Below, piece after piece: positions 50,549-59,405 of a stretch of 64,000 nt of DNA (within the stretch, counting starts at the first letter, position 1; each line of letters begins with the position of its first letter). A model generated the notes under the pieces. It was not told the DNA's origin. It saw only the letters and a program-made list of their open reading frames with translations, and did not search any database. The stretch lies in contig OZ244175.1 of assembly GCA_965216535.1 (NCBI GenBank), positions 7,440,001 through 7,504,000 of the forward strand, read 5' to 3'. Made by a program: the position numbers and the translations under genes. Source of the stretch: Hoeflea_A sp965216535. GTDB taxonomy: Bacteria > Pseudomonadota > Alphaproteobacteria > Rhizobiales > Rhizobiaceae.

Positions 50549-51793
50549 TCAGAGGGCCGCCGCTTTGGTGGCGTAATAGAAGGCATCGAAATTGCGCAGC
50601 TCGGGCTTTCCGGGCAGGTCGATGACTCGATTGACGATAAACGGAACCGTCTGTTCCGTCAGGCCGCCATGGCTGCGCAGAGGCTCGTTCAGTGCCGCCA
50701 GGTCGTGACGATCCTCGGACGTGCCGACGGTGACGTTCTCGCCGGAGACGATGACGATGTCGCCAATGCGGTCGGCCGGCAGTTCGTAGGTTTCGACTGC
50801 CTCTTGCCGGGTCAGCACATGGGTGATGCCGTCGGTGGCAAGCAGACGGGCAACGATGTCGGCGACATCCGCATCGTCCGGCAGATAGGCCGTAGCGAAG
50901 GAGCCGAGCGCGCCATGATGCACGACGTAAGGGTCGGTGATCGGCAGGATGACCCGGGCACGCGTTTCGCCCAGCCATTCGTCCATCAGGTCCTGCAGAT
51001 AGACAACTGAGGGCGACCCGTCGGCCAGATGTTTCGGCTTCATGCCGTGGTCGGCGGTGACAACGATCGCCGCTCCCAGGGCATCGAGTTCGGCCAGGTA
51101 TTTGTCGAACATGGCATAGAACGACTTTGCCTCGGGCTGTTCGGGCGCATATTTGTGCTGAACGTAGTCGGTCGTCGTCAGATACATGACGTCGGGTTTC
51201 CATTCGCGCAGCAGCTTGACTCCGGCGGCGAAAACAAATTCCGACAGGTCGGCGGAATAGACTTCCGGCTGCGGCATGCCCAGCCAGGCGCTGGCGTTGT
51301 CGATGCCGTGCTCTTGTGCAGTAGAGGATGCCGACTTTTCAGCCGAAAAGCACCGTGCGCGGTCTTCGTCGAAGCTGAGACCTGCACCCAGCAGTGCCCG
51401 CAGCTTGTCCTTCGCGGTGACGATGGCGACTTTCGCGCCAGCATCGTAGAACTGCTTGAACACGGTCGGCGCGCGCAGGAAGCGCACGTCGTTCATCATC
51501 ACTTCTTCGCCGGTTTCCGGGTCGTAGAGAAAGTTGCCGCAAATGCCGTGAACGACAGGCGGACGTCCGGTTGCAATCGACAGGTTGTTGGGGTTGGTGA
51601 AGGAGGGAATTACTGAGTCCGCCAGCCGGTCAGTGCCTTCACGCCGCATCCTTTCGAGCGTCGGCATCAGGCCGTCGGCGATCGCCGCATCCAGATAGGC
51701 CGGTTCGCAGCCATCCAGGCAGATGGCGATGGCCGGAACCTTCGGCGCGGCATAGTCGCGTCCGTTTGCCTCGACCGCAGTGGTTATTGTCAT
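50549..51793 (-). CDS. phnA: Phosphonoacetate hydrolase
   Basis: Alkaline-phosphatase-superfamily zinc hydrolase of 414 residues. The N-terminal metal site AIAICLDGCEPAYLD, the nucleophile Thr in VIPSFTNPNNLSIATG, and the second metal cluster VVTADHGMKPKH and the C-terminal RSHGGL are visible. It splits the C-P bond of phosphonoacetate to acetate and phosphate. Located between phnW and phnY on the same strand, with 35 bases to phnW. No signal peptide, so it works in the cytosol. Confidence 0.94.
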   Translation of the reverse strand: MTITTAVEANGRDYAAPKVPAIAICLDGCEPAYLDAAIADGLMPTLERMRREGTDRLADSVIPSFTNPNNLSIATGRPPVVHGICGNFLYDPETGEEVMMNDVRFLRAPTVFKQFYDAGAKVAIVTAKDKLRALLGAGLSFDEDRARCFSAEKSASSTAQEHGIDNASAWLGMPQPEVYSADLSEFVFAAGVKLLREWKPDVMYLTTTDYVQHKYAPEQPEAKSFYAMFDKYLAELDALGAAIVVTADHGMKPKHLADGSPSVVYLQDLMDEWLGETRARVILPITDPYVVHHGALGSFATAYLPDDADVADIVARLLATDGITHVLTRQEAVETYELPADRIGDIVIVSGENVTVGTSEDRHDLAALNEPLRSHGGLTEQTVPFIVNRVIDLPGKPELRNFDAFYYATKAAAL

Positions 51794-51828
51794 GTTTTTG
51801 TTGTTCCTTTTTCAGGGTCTGAAGACAC

Positions 51829-53016
51829 TCAGGCTGCCAGTTTGGCCCGTTCCTGCAGAGCCGCTTCCGGCGGCGCCGCACTGGCAACGCCCATTTCCGC
51901 CAACGAATGTTTGGCCGCAGCCACGACCTGCCGCATGACATGCTCGTCCATCTGTCCGATGCAGCCCACGCGAAAACTGTCGACCACCGTCAACTTGCCT
52001 GGATAGATGATGAAACCCTTGTCCTTCATCAGGTCATAGAACCGGTCGAACCGAAAATTCGGATCGTCCGGGCAGAAGAAGGTGACGATGATCGGCGACA
52101 GCCAGCGATCATCCAACAACGTCTCGAAACCAAGTTCGCGCATACCGGCAACCATGACATCACGGTTGCGGGTATAACGGGCGCCGCGGCCGGCAACGCC
52201 GCCTTCCGCCTCATGGGCGTCAAGCGCCGCAAGAAAGGCGGCTACCGCGTGGGTCGGCGGCGTGAACCGCCACTGCCCGCTCTTGTTCATATGTGCCCAT
52301 TGGGCATGCACATCGAGGCTCAGCGATGGACAATTGCCAGCCGCCTCATCCAGCGCGGTCTTGCGCGCGAGAATGAAACCGAAACCGGGCACGCCCTCGA
52401 TGCATTTGTTAGCTGACGAAACCATGGCTTCATAGGTGATCTGCGACGGCGGCAGAGGAAGAGCACCAAAAGCCGACATTGAATCGACCAGCAGTTTGCG
52501 GCCTGCGGCACTGGTCGCTTCGGCTATTTCCTCGATCGGATTGAGGATGCCGGAGCTGGTTTCGCAGTGAATGGCAACCACGTGCGTGATGGCAGGATCG
52601 TCGGCCAGAATAGCCGCAACCTCGGCACCACGGGGTGGAAGATAGTCGCCCTTGTCGAGCACCGCATGGGCACGACCCAGATAATCGAGCGTCTGCACCG
52701 CCCGCTGGCCGTACGCGCCATTGGCCAGCACCAGCGCCTTGCCGTCCTTTGGAATGAAGGAACTCAGCATCGCCTCTACGGCAAACGTGCCAGATCCCTG
52801 CATCGGCACGCAATCGAACGCTTCACCGCCGTCACCCAAAAGCGCTATTAGCCGGCTACGCATATTCGCGGTCATGGCGCGAAAATCGCCGTCCCAGCTG
52901 CCCCAATCGCGCAGCATCGCCTGCTTGACCTCATAGGAGGTGGTCAGCGGCCCCGGCGTCAGCAGATAGGGCTCTCCAAGGTGCGGTGGTTCGATGGGTT
53001 TTGGGGAACGGTCCAC
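51829..53016 (-). CDS. phnW: 2-Aminoethylphosphonate:pyruvate aminotransferase
   Basis: PLP aminotransferase of the alanine-glyoxylate class, 395 residues if started at the GTG 53016, which follows GGAG at eight bases; an ATG at 53043 is in frame but has no ribosome site. Seen: the N-terminal LLTPGPLTTS, PMQGSGTFAVEAML around the PLP phosphate, HCETSSGILNPI, the Asp in LLVDSMSAFG, and the PLP Lys in SSANKCIEGVPGF. It converts 2-aminoethylphosphonate and pyruvate to phosphonoacetaldehyde and L-alanine. First gene of the cluster, divergent from a LysR gene. Confidence 0.94.
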   Translation of the reverse strand: MDRSPKPIEPPHLGEPYLLTPGPLTTSYEVKQAMLRDWGSWDGDFRAMTANMRSRLIALLGDGGEAFDCVPMQGSGTFAVEAMLSSFIPKDGKALVLANGAYGQRAVQTLDYLGRAHAVLDKGDYLPPRGAEVAAILADDPAITHVVAIHCETSSGILNPIEEIAEATSAAGRKLLVDSMSAFGALPLPPSQITYEAMVSSANKCIEGVPGFGFILARKTALDEAAGNCPSLSLDVHAQWAHMNKSGQWRFTPPTHAVAAFLAALDAHEAEGGVAGRGARYTRNRDVMVAGMRELGFETLLDDRWLSPIIVTFFCPDDPNFRFDRFYDLMKDKGFIIYPGKLTVVDSFRVGCIGQMDEHVMRQVVAAAKHSLAEMGVASAAPPEAALQERAKLAA

Positions 53017-53089
53017 GGTACGTCTCCAAGTTTGTCGGCCCATCTTTTAACCGTGGCGCCGCATATGTAAAATTGTTAATGAGGATAAT

Positions 53090-53110
53090 TCTATAGGGTA
53101 GGCTTATAGA
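53090..53110. promoter_or_regulatory. TCTATA-N9-TATAGA dyad between phnW and lysR
   Basis: A perfect 6-base inverted repeat with 9-base spacer lies 19 bases before the LysR ATG in the short divergent gap. It includes a T-N11-A pattern typical of LysR operators and is the only symmetry in the gap, so it is the likely binding site of the regulator controlling phnW-A-Y. Confidence 0.6.
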
Positions 53111-53129
53111 TAGAAACGACGGGGCGACC

Positions 53130-53993
53130 ATGCGTTACAGTCAACTCAAGGCCTTTCATTGCGTGGCCCTCTACGGCGGCTTTTCTCGCGCGGCGGAGGC
53201 CATCTTCCAGACCCAGCCGGCCTTGTCGGAACAGGTGCGCCGGCTCGAGCAGGACTATGACGTGCTGCTGTTTCATAGGGAGCGCAAGCGAGTTCGCTTG
53301 ACGGAAGCCGGAACGAACCTGTTTGTCCTTACCAAGCGTTACTTCGAGGTGGAGCAGCACATCGAGGAATATCTCTCCGAAACGCGCTCGGCCGTCGACG
53401 GCACGCTGCGGATCATCGCCGATTCAGCACACCATATTACGGGGACACTTAGCCGGTTCAGGGCCAGTCATCCCAATGTTTTCGTTTCGGTGCGCACCGG
53501 CAACACAGACGAAGTCATGAGTGAGCTGCGAGCCTACAATGCGGAAATCGGCGTCGTTGGCAGCATGGATCCGGGCGGCGAATTCGAAACGCTCGACCTC
53601 GGATCGACACCCATCGTCGCCTTTGCCGCCAAGGGATACTTGCCCAAAGAAACGGACACGATGAGCCTGGGCGAGCTCGCCGAACGACCGCTGGTGTTTC
53701 GCGAAAAGGGCTCCAAGACCCGACAGAAGCTTGAAGAAGAAGCCGCCCGCCAGAAGGTCGACCTCAGACCGGCGATCGAAGTGGAGGGACGCGAAGCCAT
53801 GCGCGAGGTCGTCGCCTCCGGCAATGGCATCGGCTTCGTCTCGGAAGCCGAGTTCGGCAACGACAAGCGCCTGGCAAAGATCCGCATCCGCGACGCCGAC
53901 CTGCAAATGAGCGAGACGCTCGTCTACATGTCAGCCCGCCGCTACGTGCGCATCATTCGAACCTTTATGGGGTTTGTCGGGGAGACCGTATAG
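53130..53993 (+). CDS. LysR-type regulator, probable controller of phosphonate genes
   Basis: Regulator of 287 residues. The helix-turn-helix is clear: LKAFHCVALYGGFSRAAEAI followed by QTQPALSEQVRRLEQDYDVL. The remainder is the LysR co-inducer domain. It is divergent from phnW with a 113-base gap, the arrangement of PhnR-type activators of AEP degradation genes. I do not assign the symbol because LysR family members cannot be told apart reliably by eye. Confidence 0.9.
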   Translation: MRYSQLKAFHCVALYGGFSRAAEAIFQTQPALSEQVRRLEQDYDVLLFHRERKRVRLTEAGTNLFVLTKRYFEVEQHIEEYLSETRSAVDGTLRIIADSAHHITGTLSRFRASHPNVFVSVRTGNTDEVMSELRAYNAEIGVVGSMDPGGEFETLDLGSTPIVAFAAKGYLPKETDTMSLGELAERPLVFREKGSKTRQKLEEEAARQKVDLRPAIEVEGREAMREVVASGNGIGFVSEAEFGNDKRLAKIRIRDADLQMSETLVYMSARRYVRIIRTFMGFVGETV

Positions 53994-54245
53994 GTCGAGT
54001 TCTCGCGACGCGGAAAATCGTCCATCTGGTGGGATCGAGCCTTTGCCACGCCACCGGACAAACCCGCCGCATTTGCTTTATCGCTCAGCGTCTCCTGCAC
54101 GTTCAGCCGATCATGGTTTAAGTTTTCAATAGACTTACGGAGCCCAAGAGCTAAGATTTTCTGGCTCTGGCCTTTTGCTACGAGCAAATGGCATTCGGGC
54201 GCTGTCTATTGGGGAGGCAACAAAACTCATCGGGGGAGCGATTTA

Positions 54246-55358
54246 ATGAACTGCAAATCGATATTTACATTGATATTTGGCGTGGCAACCTTGGTTGCTC
54301 CGGGAGTTGCGCAGGCCGACATTGTTGTAGGAATAGCCGGTCCCCTTACCGGCGGAATTGCATTGAATGGTGAGCAACAAGACCTTGGGGCGCAAAGGGC
54401 CATCGCCGATTTGAACGAGGCGGGCGGGATCCTGGGCGAGGAGATAACCTTTATCTCGGTCGATGATGCCTGCGATGTGGATCAAGCGGTGGCCGCGGCG
54501 AAGCGGCTGGTAGCGGCGAAAGTCGATATGGTCATAGGCCACCTGTGCTCGCGAACTTCAATCGCAGCAAGCGAGATCTATGATGAAGCCGGTATGATCA
54601 TGATATCCGCGGCATCGACCAATCCGACAGTCACGGATCGCGGCCTGCCGATGGTCTTTCGCACGGTAGGACGGGATGACGATCAGGCGGGGGTGGCCGG
54701 CGCATTTATCCTCGATCGTTTTGCCGATCGGAAAATTGCGCTTCTGCATGACGGGAATACCTATGGAAAGGGCCTCGTCGAGGGCGTCAAGGCAGAACTT
54801 AACGCCGGTGGCATGACCGAGGTGATGTTTGGTCAGATCGCACCTGACCAGGAAAGCTATGTGTCCGTTGTTGAAGACGTGGCGGCCACCGGGGCGGATT
54901 TGATCTATGCGGTCAGCAATGCGGTCAGTGACGTGTCTTTGCTGACGCGCCAGCTGAAGGAGGCCATTCCGTCGGCCGTCGTCATCTCCGCCGATGCGAT
55001 GGCCAGTGACGGGTTTCCGCTACTTGCCGGCGACGCAGCGCAAGGAACCCTGTTCACGTTCGGGCCGGATGCGCGCAAGGCACCCGAAGCAGTCGATGTC
55101 GTGGCCAGATTTCGCGATGAGGACGGCTACGAGCCGGACGGTTACACTCTGCTCGCTTATGCGGCCGTCCAGGCCTGGGCGGGTGCCGTTGAAAAGGCGG
55201 GATCGACGTCGCCGACCGATGTCGCAAAGGAGTTGAAGTCCGGTACCTTCGATACAGTGATCGGGAATATCGGGTTCAATGACAAAGGCGATGTTACCGG
55301 TGTGGACAATTTCGTCATGTATGTCTGGGGTGAAGACGGCTATAGCGAGCTGCGCTAA
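54246..55358 (+). CDS. Stand-alone LIV-type periplasmic binding protein, probable sensor partner
   Basis: LivK-like binding protein of 370 residues with signal peptide (MNCKSIFTLIFGVATLVAPG then VAQA) and the mature start DIVVGIAGPLTGGIALNG. The disulfide pair typical of LivK is present (DDACDVD and GHLCSRTS). Unlike the two importers in this window it has no permease or ATPase genes. It is followed after 20 bases by a large hybrid kinase with a periplasmic domain. That arrangement, as for TorT/TorS, suggests it presents a ligand to the kinase rather than to a transporter (inference). The 252-base gap before it holds no gene or clear motif other than a GGGGGAG ribosome site. Confidence 0.88.
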   Translation: MNCKSIFTLIFGVATLVAPGVAQADIVVGIAGPLTGGIALNGEQQDLGAQRAIADLNEAGGILGEEITFISVDDACDVDQAVAAAKRLVAAKVDMVIGHLCSRTSIAASEIYDEAGMIMISAASTNPTVTDRGLPMVFRTVGRDDDQAGVAGAFILDRFADRKIALLHDGNTYGKGLVEGVKAELNAGGMTEVMFGQIAPDQESYVSVVEDVAATGADLIYAVSNAVSDVSLLTRQLKEAIPSAVVISADAMASDGFPLLAGDAAQGTLFTFGPDARKAPEAVDVVARFRDEDGYEPDGYTLLAYAAVQAWAGAVEKAGSTSPTDVAKELKSGTFDTVIGNIGFNDKGDVTGVDNFVMYVWGEDGYSELR

Positions 55359-55378
55359 ACGGGCGTTCGGCGGCGGTC

Positions 55379-58300
55379 ATGGCGGCAACTGAACCAACGG
55401 TGGGGTCCGGAGCATTTCTCGGGTTTTGGTCGAGTGTGCGCACAAAACTGATGGTGGCCTTCCTTGCCATCAGCGTGTTTGCGGTCGCGGCCGCCGCCCT
55501 TGGCATGTGGTCGTTGGCTCGCGTCGATGCCTCGCTGCGCATCGTTACCGATGAGCGCGTTCCTGAAGCGCTCGCTCTCTCCGACGTTTCGGGTCAAACG
55601 CAACGGGTGCTGCGCGCCGCGCCTGAGTTGCTGATCGTCAGTGACGAGGATGCCCTCGCGCGCACGTCGGCTGTCGTTCTTGAAGAAGCCGATCAGCTGA
55701 GACGGATCATTCAACAAACCGGCGCCGTTGAACCCCAGGGCCTGGTGGAGCCGTTCTACTCCAACCTCCTGGCCCTGGAAGCCCTTGTCAAAACGCGTCT
55801 GGAAACGTCGGGCGACCGAGAGGCTGTCAGCGCCCGGTTGAGGAAAGCCACGGATGTCGCGACGCGGCTGATCCTGCCCGCGGAGCGGATTCTGGGTGGC
55901 CAGCTGAGTGAGTGGAACACAAGCGATGCGCCGACCGCTGACGCGTTGACCGAGCGGCAGAGAGAATTGGCACAGGACATCATCGGGATTCTTCCGCAAA
56001 TAGACCTGTTGACGAGGATCGGCGATCTGAAAGCGGAAATTCAGCGCGTCAGCGAAGCGACGACGGTGGAAGAAGTCGACGTGCTGGCCTTTGGCCTGCG
56101 TCGCGCCATCGACGAAGTCGACGAGGGGGTTCAGGTAACCCCCGCCCGCGCAAGAAACAGGCTGGTGCGGCAGGTTGCCATCATCACGGAACTGTCCGAA
56201 GGAGAAAACGGACTTGCCGCCCTGCGGAAGCGCGAGTTGGAGCTGATCGTGGAAGCGGAAAACCTGCTTAGCACAAATGCGGATCTGTCAGCCGAACTCG
56301 TCAACAGCGTGGTTGCGCTCGTGGCGACCGCCAAGGCCGACATCGATACGGCAAAATCGGACGCGACGGCGGTCAAGGAAAGGAACACCCGGATCCTGCA
56401 GGCCGTCAGTGTTGCCAGCGTCCTGTTTTCGATTCTGATCGGGTGGCTTTATGTGAGCCGGAACCTGATCCAGCGATTGGTCGCCTTGTCACGCAGCATG
56501 CTTTCAATCGCCGGCGGCGACCTGAAAGTCGCGCTTCCGTCGCCTCGGAACAACGACGAAATCAGCCAGATGGCTCGCGCACTGGAAGGGTTCCGCGACA
56601 CAGCCGTCGAAGTTGAAGAGTCGAACCTGCGGGAAATCTCGGAGGCCCGGCGGCGATTGACCGACGCTATCGAGAGTATCTCCGAAGGCTTCGTTCTCTA
56701 TGATGCCGACGATCGTCTGGTCCTCAGCAACAAGACATACCTTTCGATGCTTGGGGCTGACCTGAAGGACAAGGTGCAATCCGGGGACAGTTTTGAATCA
56801 ATCATGCGCAGAACCGTTGAGAACGGACTGGTTGCGGACGCGATTGGCCGCGAAGAGCAATGGCTTCAGGAGCGCTTGAGGAAATTCAAGAATCCACGTG
56901 CCGATCAGCTGCAGCACTATACCGATGGCAGATGGATCAAGATCAGTGAGTTCCGGACCGAGAATTCCGGCACGGTTGCCGTCTACAGCGACGTCACCGA
57001 ACTTCACGATGCAAAAGACCAGGCCGAAGCCGCCAGCGAGGCAAAATCAACCTTCCTGGCAACCATGAGTCATGAAATCCGCACGCCCATGAACGGCGTT
57101 ATCGGGATGTGCAATCTTCTGCTGGACACACAGCTGAGTGACGAGCAGCGCGATTACTGCGAGACCATCAACTCTTCGGCCGACAGCCTTTTGACGATCA
57201 TCAACGACATTCTCGACTTTACCCGCGTCGAAGCAGGCAAGCTCGAATTGGAAGAGCGGCCATTCGATCTGCGGGAATGCGTCGAGGGGGCCGTCGATCT
57301 GGTTGCCTTTTTTGCGGCGAAAAAGGGCATCGAGCTTGCCTATGTCATCGACCATGGAACGCCCGAGCACCTGGTTGGTGACAGCACCAGGCTTCGTCAA
57401 GTTATGTTGAACCTGCTGAACAACGCTGTGAAATTCACCAATGAAGGTGAGGTCATTCTGACCGTCAGCGGAAGGCCCGTGGCTGGAACGGACATTGCCC
57501 ATGTTCAATTCTCGGTTCGCGATACGGGCATCGGCATTCCTGAAGATCGCATGAACCGGTTGTTTCAGACATTCAGTCAGGTCGATTCCTCTACGACGCG
57601 TCGCTACGGCGGAACGGGGCTCGGATTGGTCATCAGTCAACGGCTCATTGCCTTGATGGGATCCGAGATCGAAGTCGAAAGCCGTGAAGGGGTCGGCAGC
57701 GAGTTCCGTTTCCCACTCGAATTGAAGATGAGCGAAGAAGCCGTCGGCAAGGAGCCACGAGGCGACATTCAGGATTGCCTCGGACGCAGCGTGTTGCTGG
57801 TCGATGACAACGCCACCAACCTGCAGATCCTGACGAAACAGATCGAAGCCTGGGGCATGCTGGCCTCGGCTACGCGCTCGCCTGAAACAGCTCTGGATTG
57901 GGTCAAGCAGGGTCGGAAATTCGACCTGGTGATCACGGACATGAACATGCCCGAGATCGATGGCGTCATGCTGGCGAAAGGCATTCAGGAAAACGCCTCG
58001 AACGACACGGTACCCATTATTCTGCTGAGTTCGCTTGGCGGGCTGGGTGCAACGGAGGGTGACCGACCCATCTTCTCGGCGACACTTTCAAAACCGGTGA
58101 AGCCCTCTTCGCTCCTGAACTCGATCCTGTCGGCGCTTCAGTCCGATAGGGTTCGCGTAGCGCAGACGGTCGATCCCAAGGACGATGCATTTGACCGGGG
58201 AATGGCCGAACGGCTGCCGCTGCGCATCCTTGCCGTTGATGATCATCCGACAAATGTGAAGCTCATATTGTTGATACTCGAACGGCTGGGCTACGCCGCG

Positions 58301-59005
58301 GACATCGCAAACAACGGGCGCGAAGCCTTGGAGGCACTGAACAAGGCCGAGTATGATCTGGTGCTCATGGATATTGAGATGCCCGAAATGGATGGCATTG
58401 CGGCAACCCAAGCCATCCGCACCAAATGGGGTACGGACAAACCCAAGATCATCGCGATGACCGCGAACGCGATCACTGGCGACCGTGACCGGTATCTTGC
58501 CCAGGGGATGAACGAGTACGTTTCCAAGCCGATCGCCGTGCCGGCCCTTCAGGCGGCCATTGAGAACTGCTTCGACGGGAGTTCGGTCACCGAGATGCCG
58601 GCCCCGACAGATGCAGATACGCCCGAGCAAGCAGTTGCAGACACGGGTGATAAGCAAAGTACATTTGACCCGTCAGCGCTTCACACACTTTCGGAGTTGG
58701 TCGGAGATGATCGTGAAGCGCTGGGCGCCATCACCGACAGTTTCTTTGAAGAATCTCCTCGGCTGATCGAAGACCTGAAAACCGCGGCCGATGGCGGGGA
58801 CGCCGTCCTGGCGCGCCGGGCCTCGCACACCTTGAAATCAAGCGCGCGCGATTTCGGGGCGATGCGGCTCGCCGAAATCTGCGAAGAAATCGAAGGGCGC
58901 GCCAGCGATGGCGATGTTCAGGGTCTGGGCGGCCGCCTGGCCGAGATCAGGAACGAATTCGCTGACGCATCAACAGCAATCAGAAGCCACGAACTGTTGG
59001 CCTAG
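55379..59005 (+). CDS. Hybrid sensor histidine kinase (periplasmic sensor-HAMP-PAS-HK-REC-REC-HPt)
   Basis: Membrane kinase of 1208 residues. TM1 ~22-46; an all-helical periplasmic domain ~47-338; TM2 ~339-361; HAMP ~361-415; PAS ~425-540; HisKA with phospho-His565 (ATMSHEIRTPMNGVIGM); ATPase ~675-790 (LNLLNNAVKFTNEGE); receiver 1 with Asp854; receiver 2 with Asp998; HPt with His1150 (RASHTLKSSARDFGA). The long helical sensor and multistep relay resemble TorS. It likely reads the binding protein encoded just upstream and passes phosphate to the response regulator 18 bases downstream. No DNA-binding regulator is encoded here. The start ATG has a poor ribosome site; GTG 55400 is an alternative. 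Confidence 0.9.
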   Translation: MAATEPTVGSGAFLGFWSSVRTKLMVAFLAISVFAVAAAALGMWSLARVDASLRIVTDERVPEALALSDVSGQTQRVLRAAPELLIVSDEDALARTSAVVLEEADQLRRIIQQTGAVEPQGLVEPFYSNLLALEALVKTRLETSGDREAVSARLRKATDVATRLILPAERILGGQLSEWNTSDAPTADALTERQRELAQDIIGILPQIDLLTRIGDLKAEIQRVSEATTVEEVDVLAFGLRRAIDEVDEGVQVTPARARNRLVRQVAIITELSEGENGLAALRKRELELIVEAENLLSTNADLSAELVNSVVALVATAKADIDTAKSDATAVKERNTRILQAVSVASVLFSILIGWLYVSRNLIQRLVALSRSMLSIAGGDLKVALPSPRNNDEISQMARALEGFRDTAVEVEESNLREISEARRRLTDAIESISEGFVLYDADDRLVLSNKTYLSMLGADLKDKVQSGDSFESIMRRTVENGLVADAIGREEQWLQERLRKFKNPRADQLQHYTDGRWIKISEFRTENSGTVAVYSDVTELHDAKDQAEAASEAKSTFLATMSHEIRTPMNGVIGMCNLLLDTQLSDEQRDYCETINSSADSLLTIINDILDFTRVEAGKLELEERPFDLRECVEGAVDLVAFFAAKKGIELAYVIDHGTPEHLVGDSTRLRQVMLNLLNNAVKFTNEGEVILTVSGRPVAGTDIAHVQFSVRDTGIGIPEDRMNRLFQTFSQVDSSTTRRYGGTGLGLVISQRLIALMGSEIEVESREGVGSEFRFPLELKMSEEAVGKEPRGDIQDCLGRSVLLVDDNATNLQILTKQIEAWGMLASATRSPETALDWVKQGRKFDLVITDMNMPEIDGVMLAKGIQENASNDTVPIILLSSLGGLGATEGDRPIFSATLSKPVKPSSLLNSILSALQSDRVRVAQTVDPKDDAFDRGMAERLPLRILAVDDHPTNVKLILLILERLGYAADIANNGREALEALNKAEYDLVLMDIEMPEMDGIAATQAIRTKWGTDKPKIIAMTANAITGDRDRYLAQGMNEYVSKPIAVPALQAAIENCFDGSSVTEMPAPTDADTPEQAVADTGDKQSTFDPSALHTLSELVGDDREALGAITDSFFEESPRLIEDLKTAADGGDAVLARRASHTLKSSARDFGAMRLAEICEEIEGRASDGDVQGLGGRLAEIRNEFADASTAIRSHELLA

Positions 59006-59023
59006 ACCAAAGGACCGAACTGA

Positions 59024-59389
59024 ATGTCGGGAAAAACCGTTCTCGTTGTAGACGACGCAATGACTGACCGGCTGAAGATGTCGCTGGCCCTGAAAAAACT
59101 CGGTCACACGGTCATTGAGGCCAAAGGCGGCGAAGAGGCGTTGAAGATGATCGAGGAAAGCGCCGTCGATCTGATCTTTTTGGACATGATCATGCCGGAT
59201 GTGGATGGCCTTGAAACACTCGAGCGGCTCAAGGCGATGCAAGGTGCGGCCAGTCCACCAGTCGTCGTGGTGTCATCGATCAAGAATGAGGAAGTTGTGC
59301 AGCGCGCGTTGTCGCTGGGTGCCGTAGCTCGCCTGGGCAAGCCATTCAGCGCCGACGATCTCACCACAGCTCTCGAGCACGCAAACTAG
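59024..59389 (+). CDS. Single-domain response regulator
   Basis: Stand-alone receiver of 121 residues: acidic pair Asp10-Asp11 (VLVVDDAMTDR), phospho-acceptor Asp54 (IFLDMIMPDVDG), switch Ser/Thr region VVVSSIKNE and Lys106 (ARLGKPF). There is no output domain, so it works by protein contact or as a phosphate shuttle. It is codirectional with the hybrid kinase and its N-terminus is collinear with the receiver of the transporter fusion on the opposite strand. Confidence 0.93.
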   Translation: MSGKTVLVVDDAMTDRLKMSLALKKLGHTVIEAKGGEEALKMIEESAVDLIFLDMIMPDVDGLETLERLKAMQGAASPPVVVVSSIKNEEVVQRALSLGAVARLGKPFSADDLTTALEHAN

Positions 59390-59405
59390 ACTGCTTATAG
59401 TCTAG
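59386..59405. terminator. Palindrome embedding both convergent stop codons
   Basis: CTAGACT (59386-59392) and AGTCTAG (59399-59405) pair perfectly around GCTTAT. Each arm contains the TAG stop of one of the two convergent genes, the response regulator and the receiver-transporter fusion, which end only 12 bases apart. It may act as a weak bidirectional terminator; the stem is short and AT-rich. Confidence 0.5.

Noticed and set aside
50532..51203. In-frame 224-codon extension of phnY
   Set aside because: It lies entirely within phnA in another frame, has no homology to aldehyde dehydrogenases, and a normal ATG follows at 50531.
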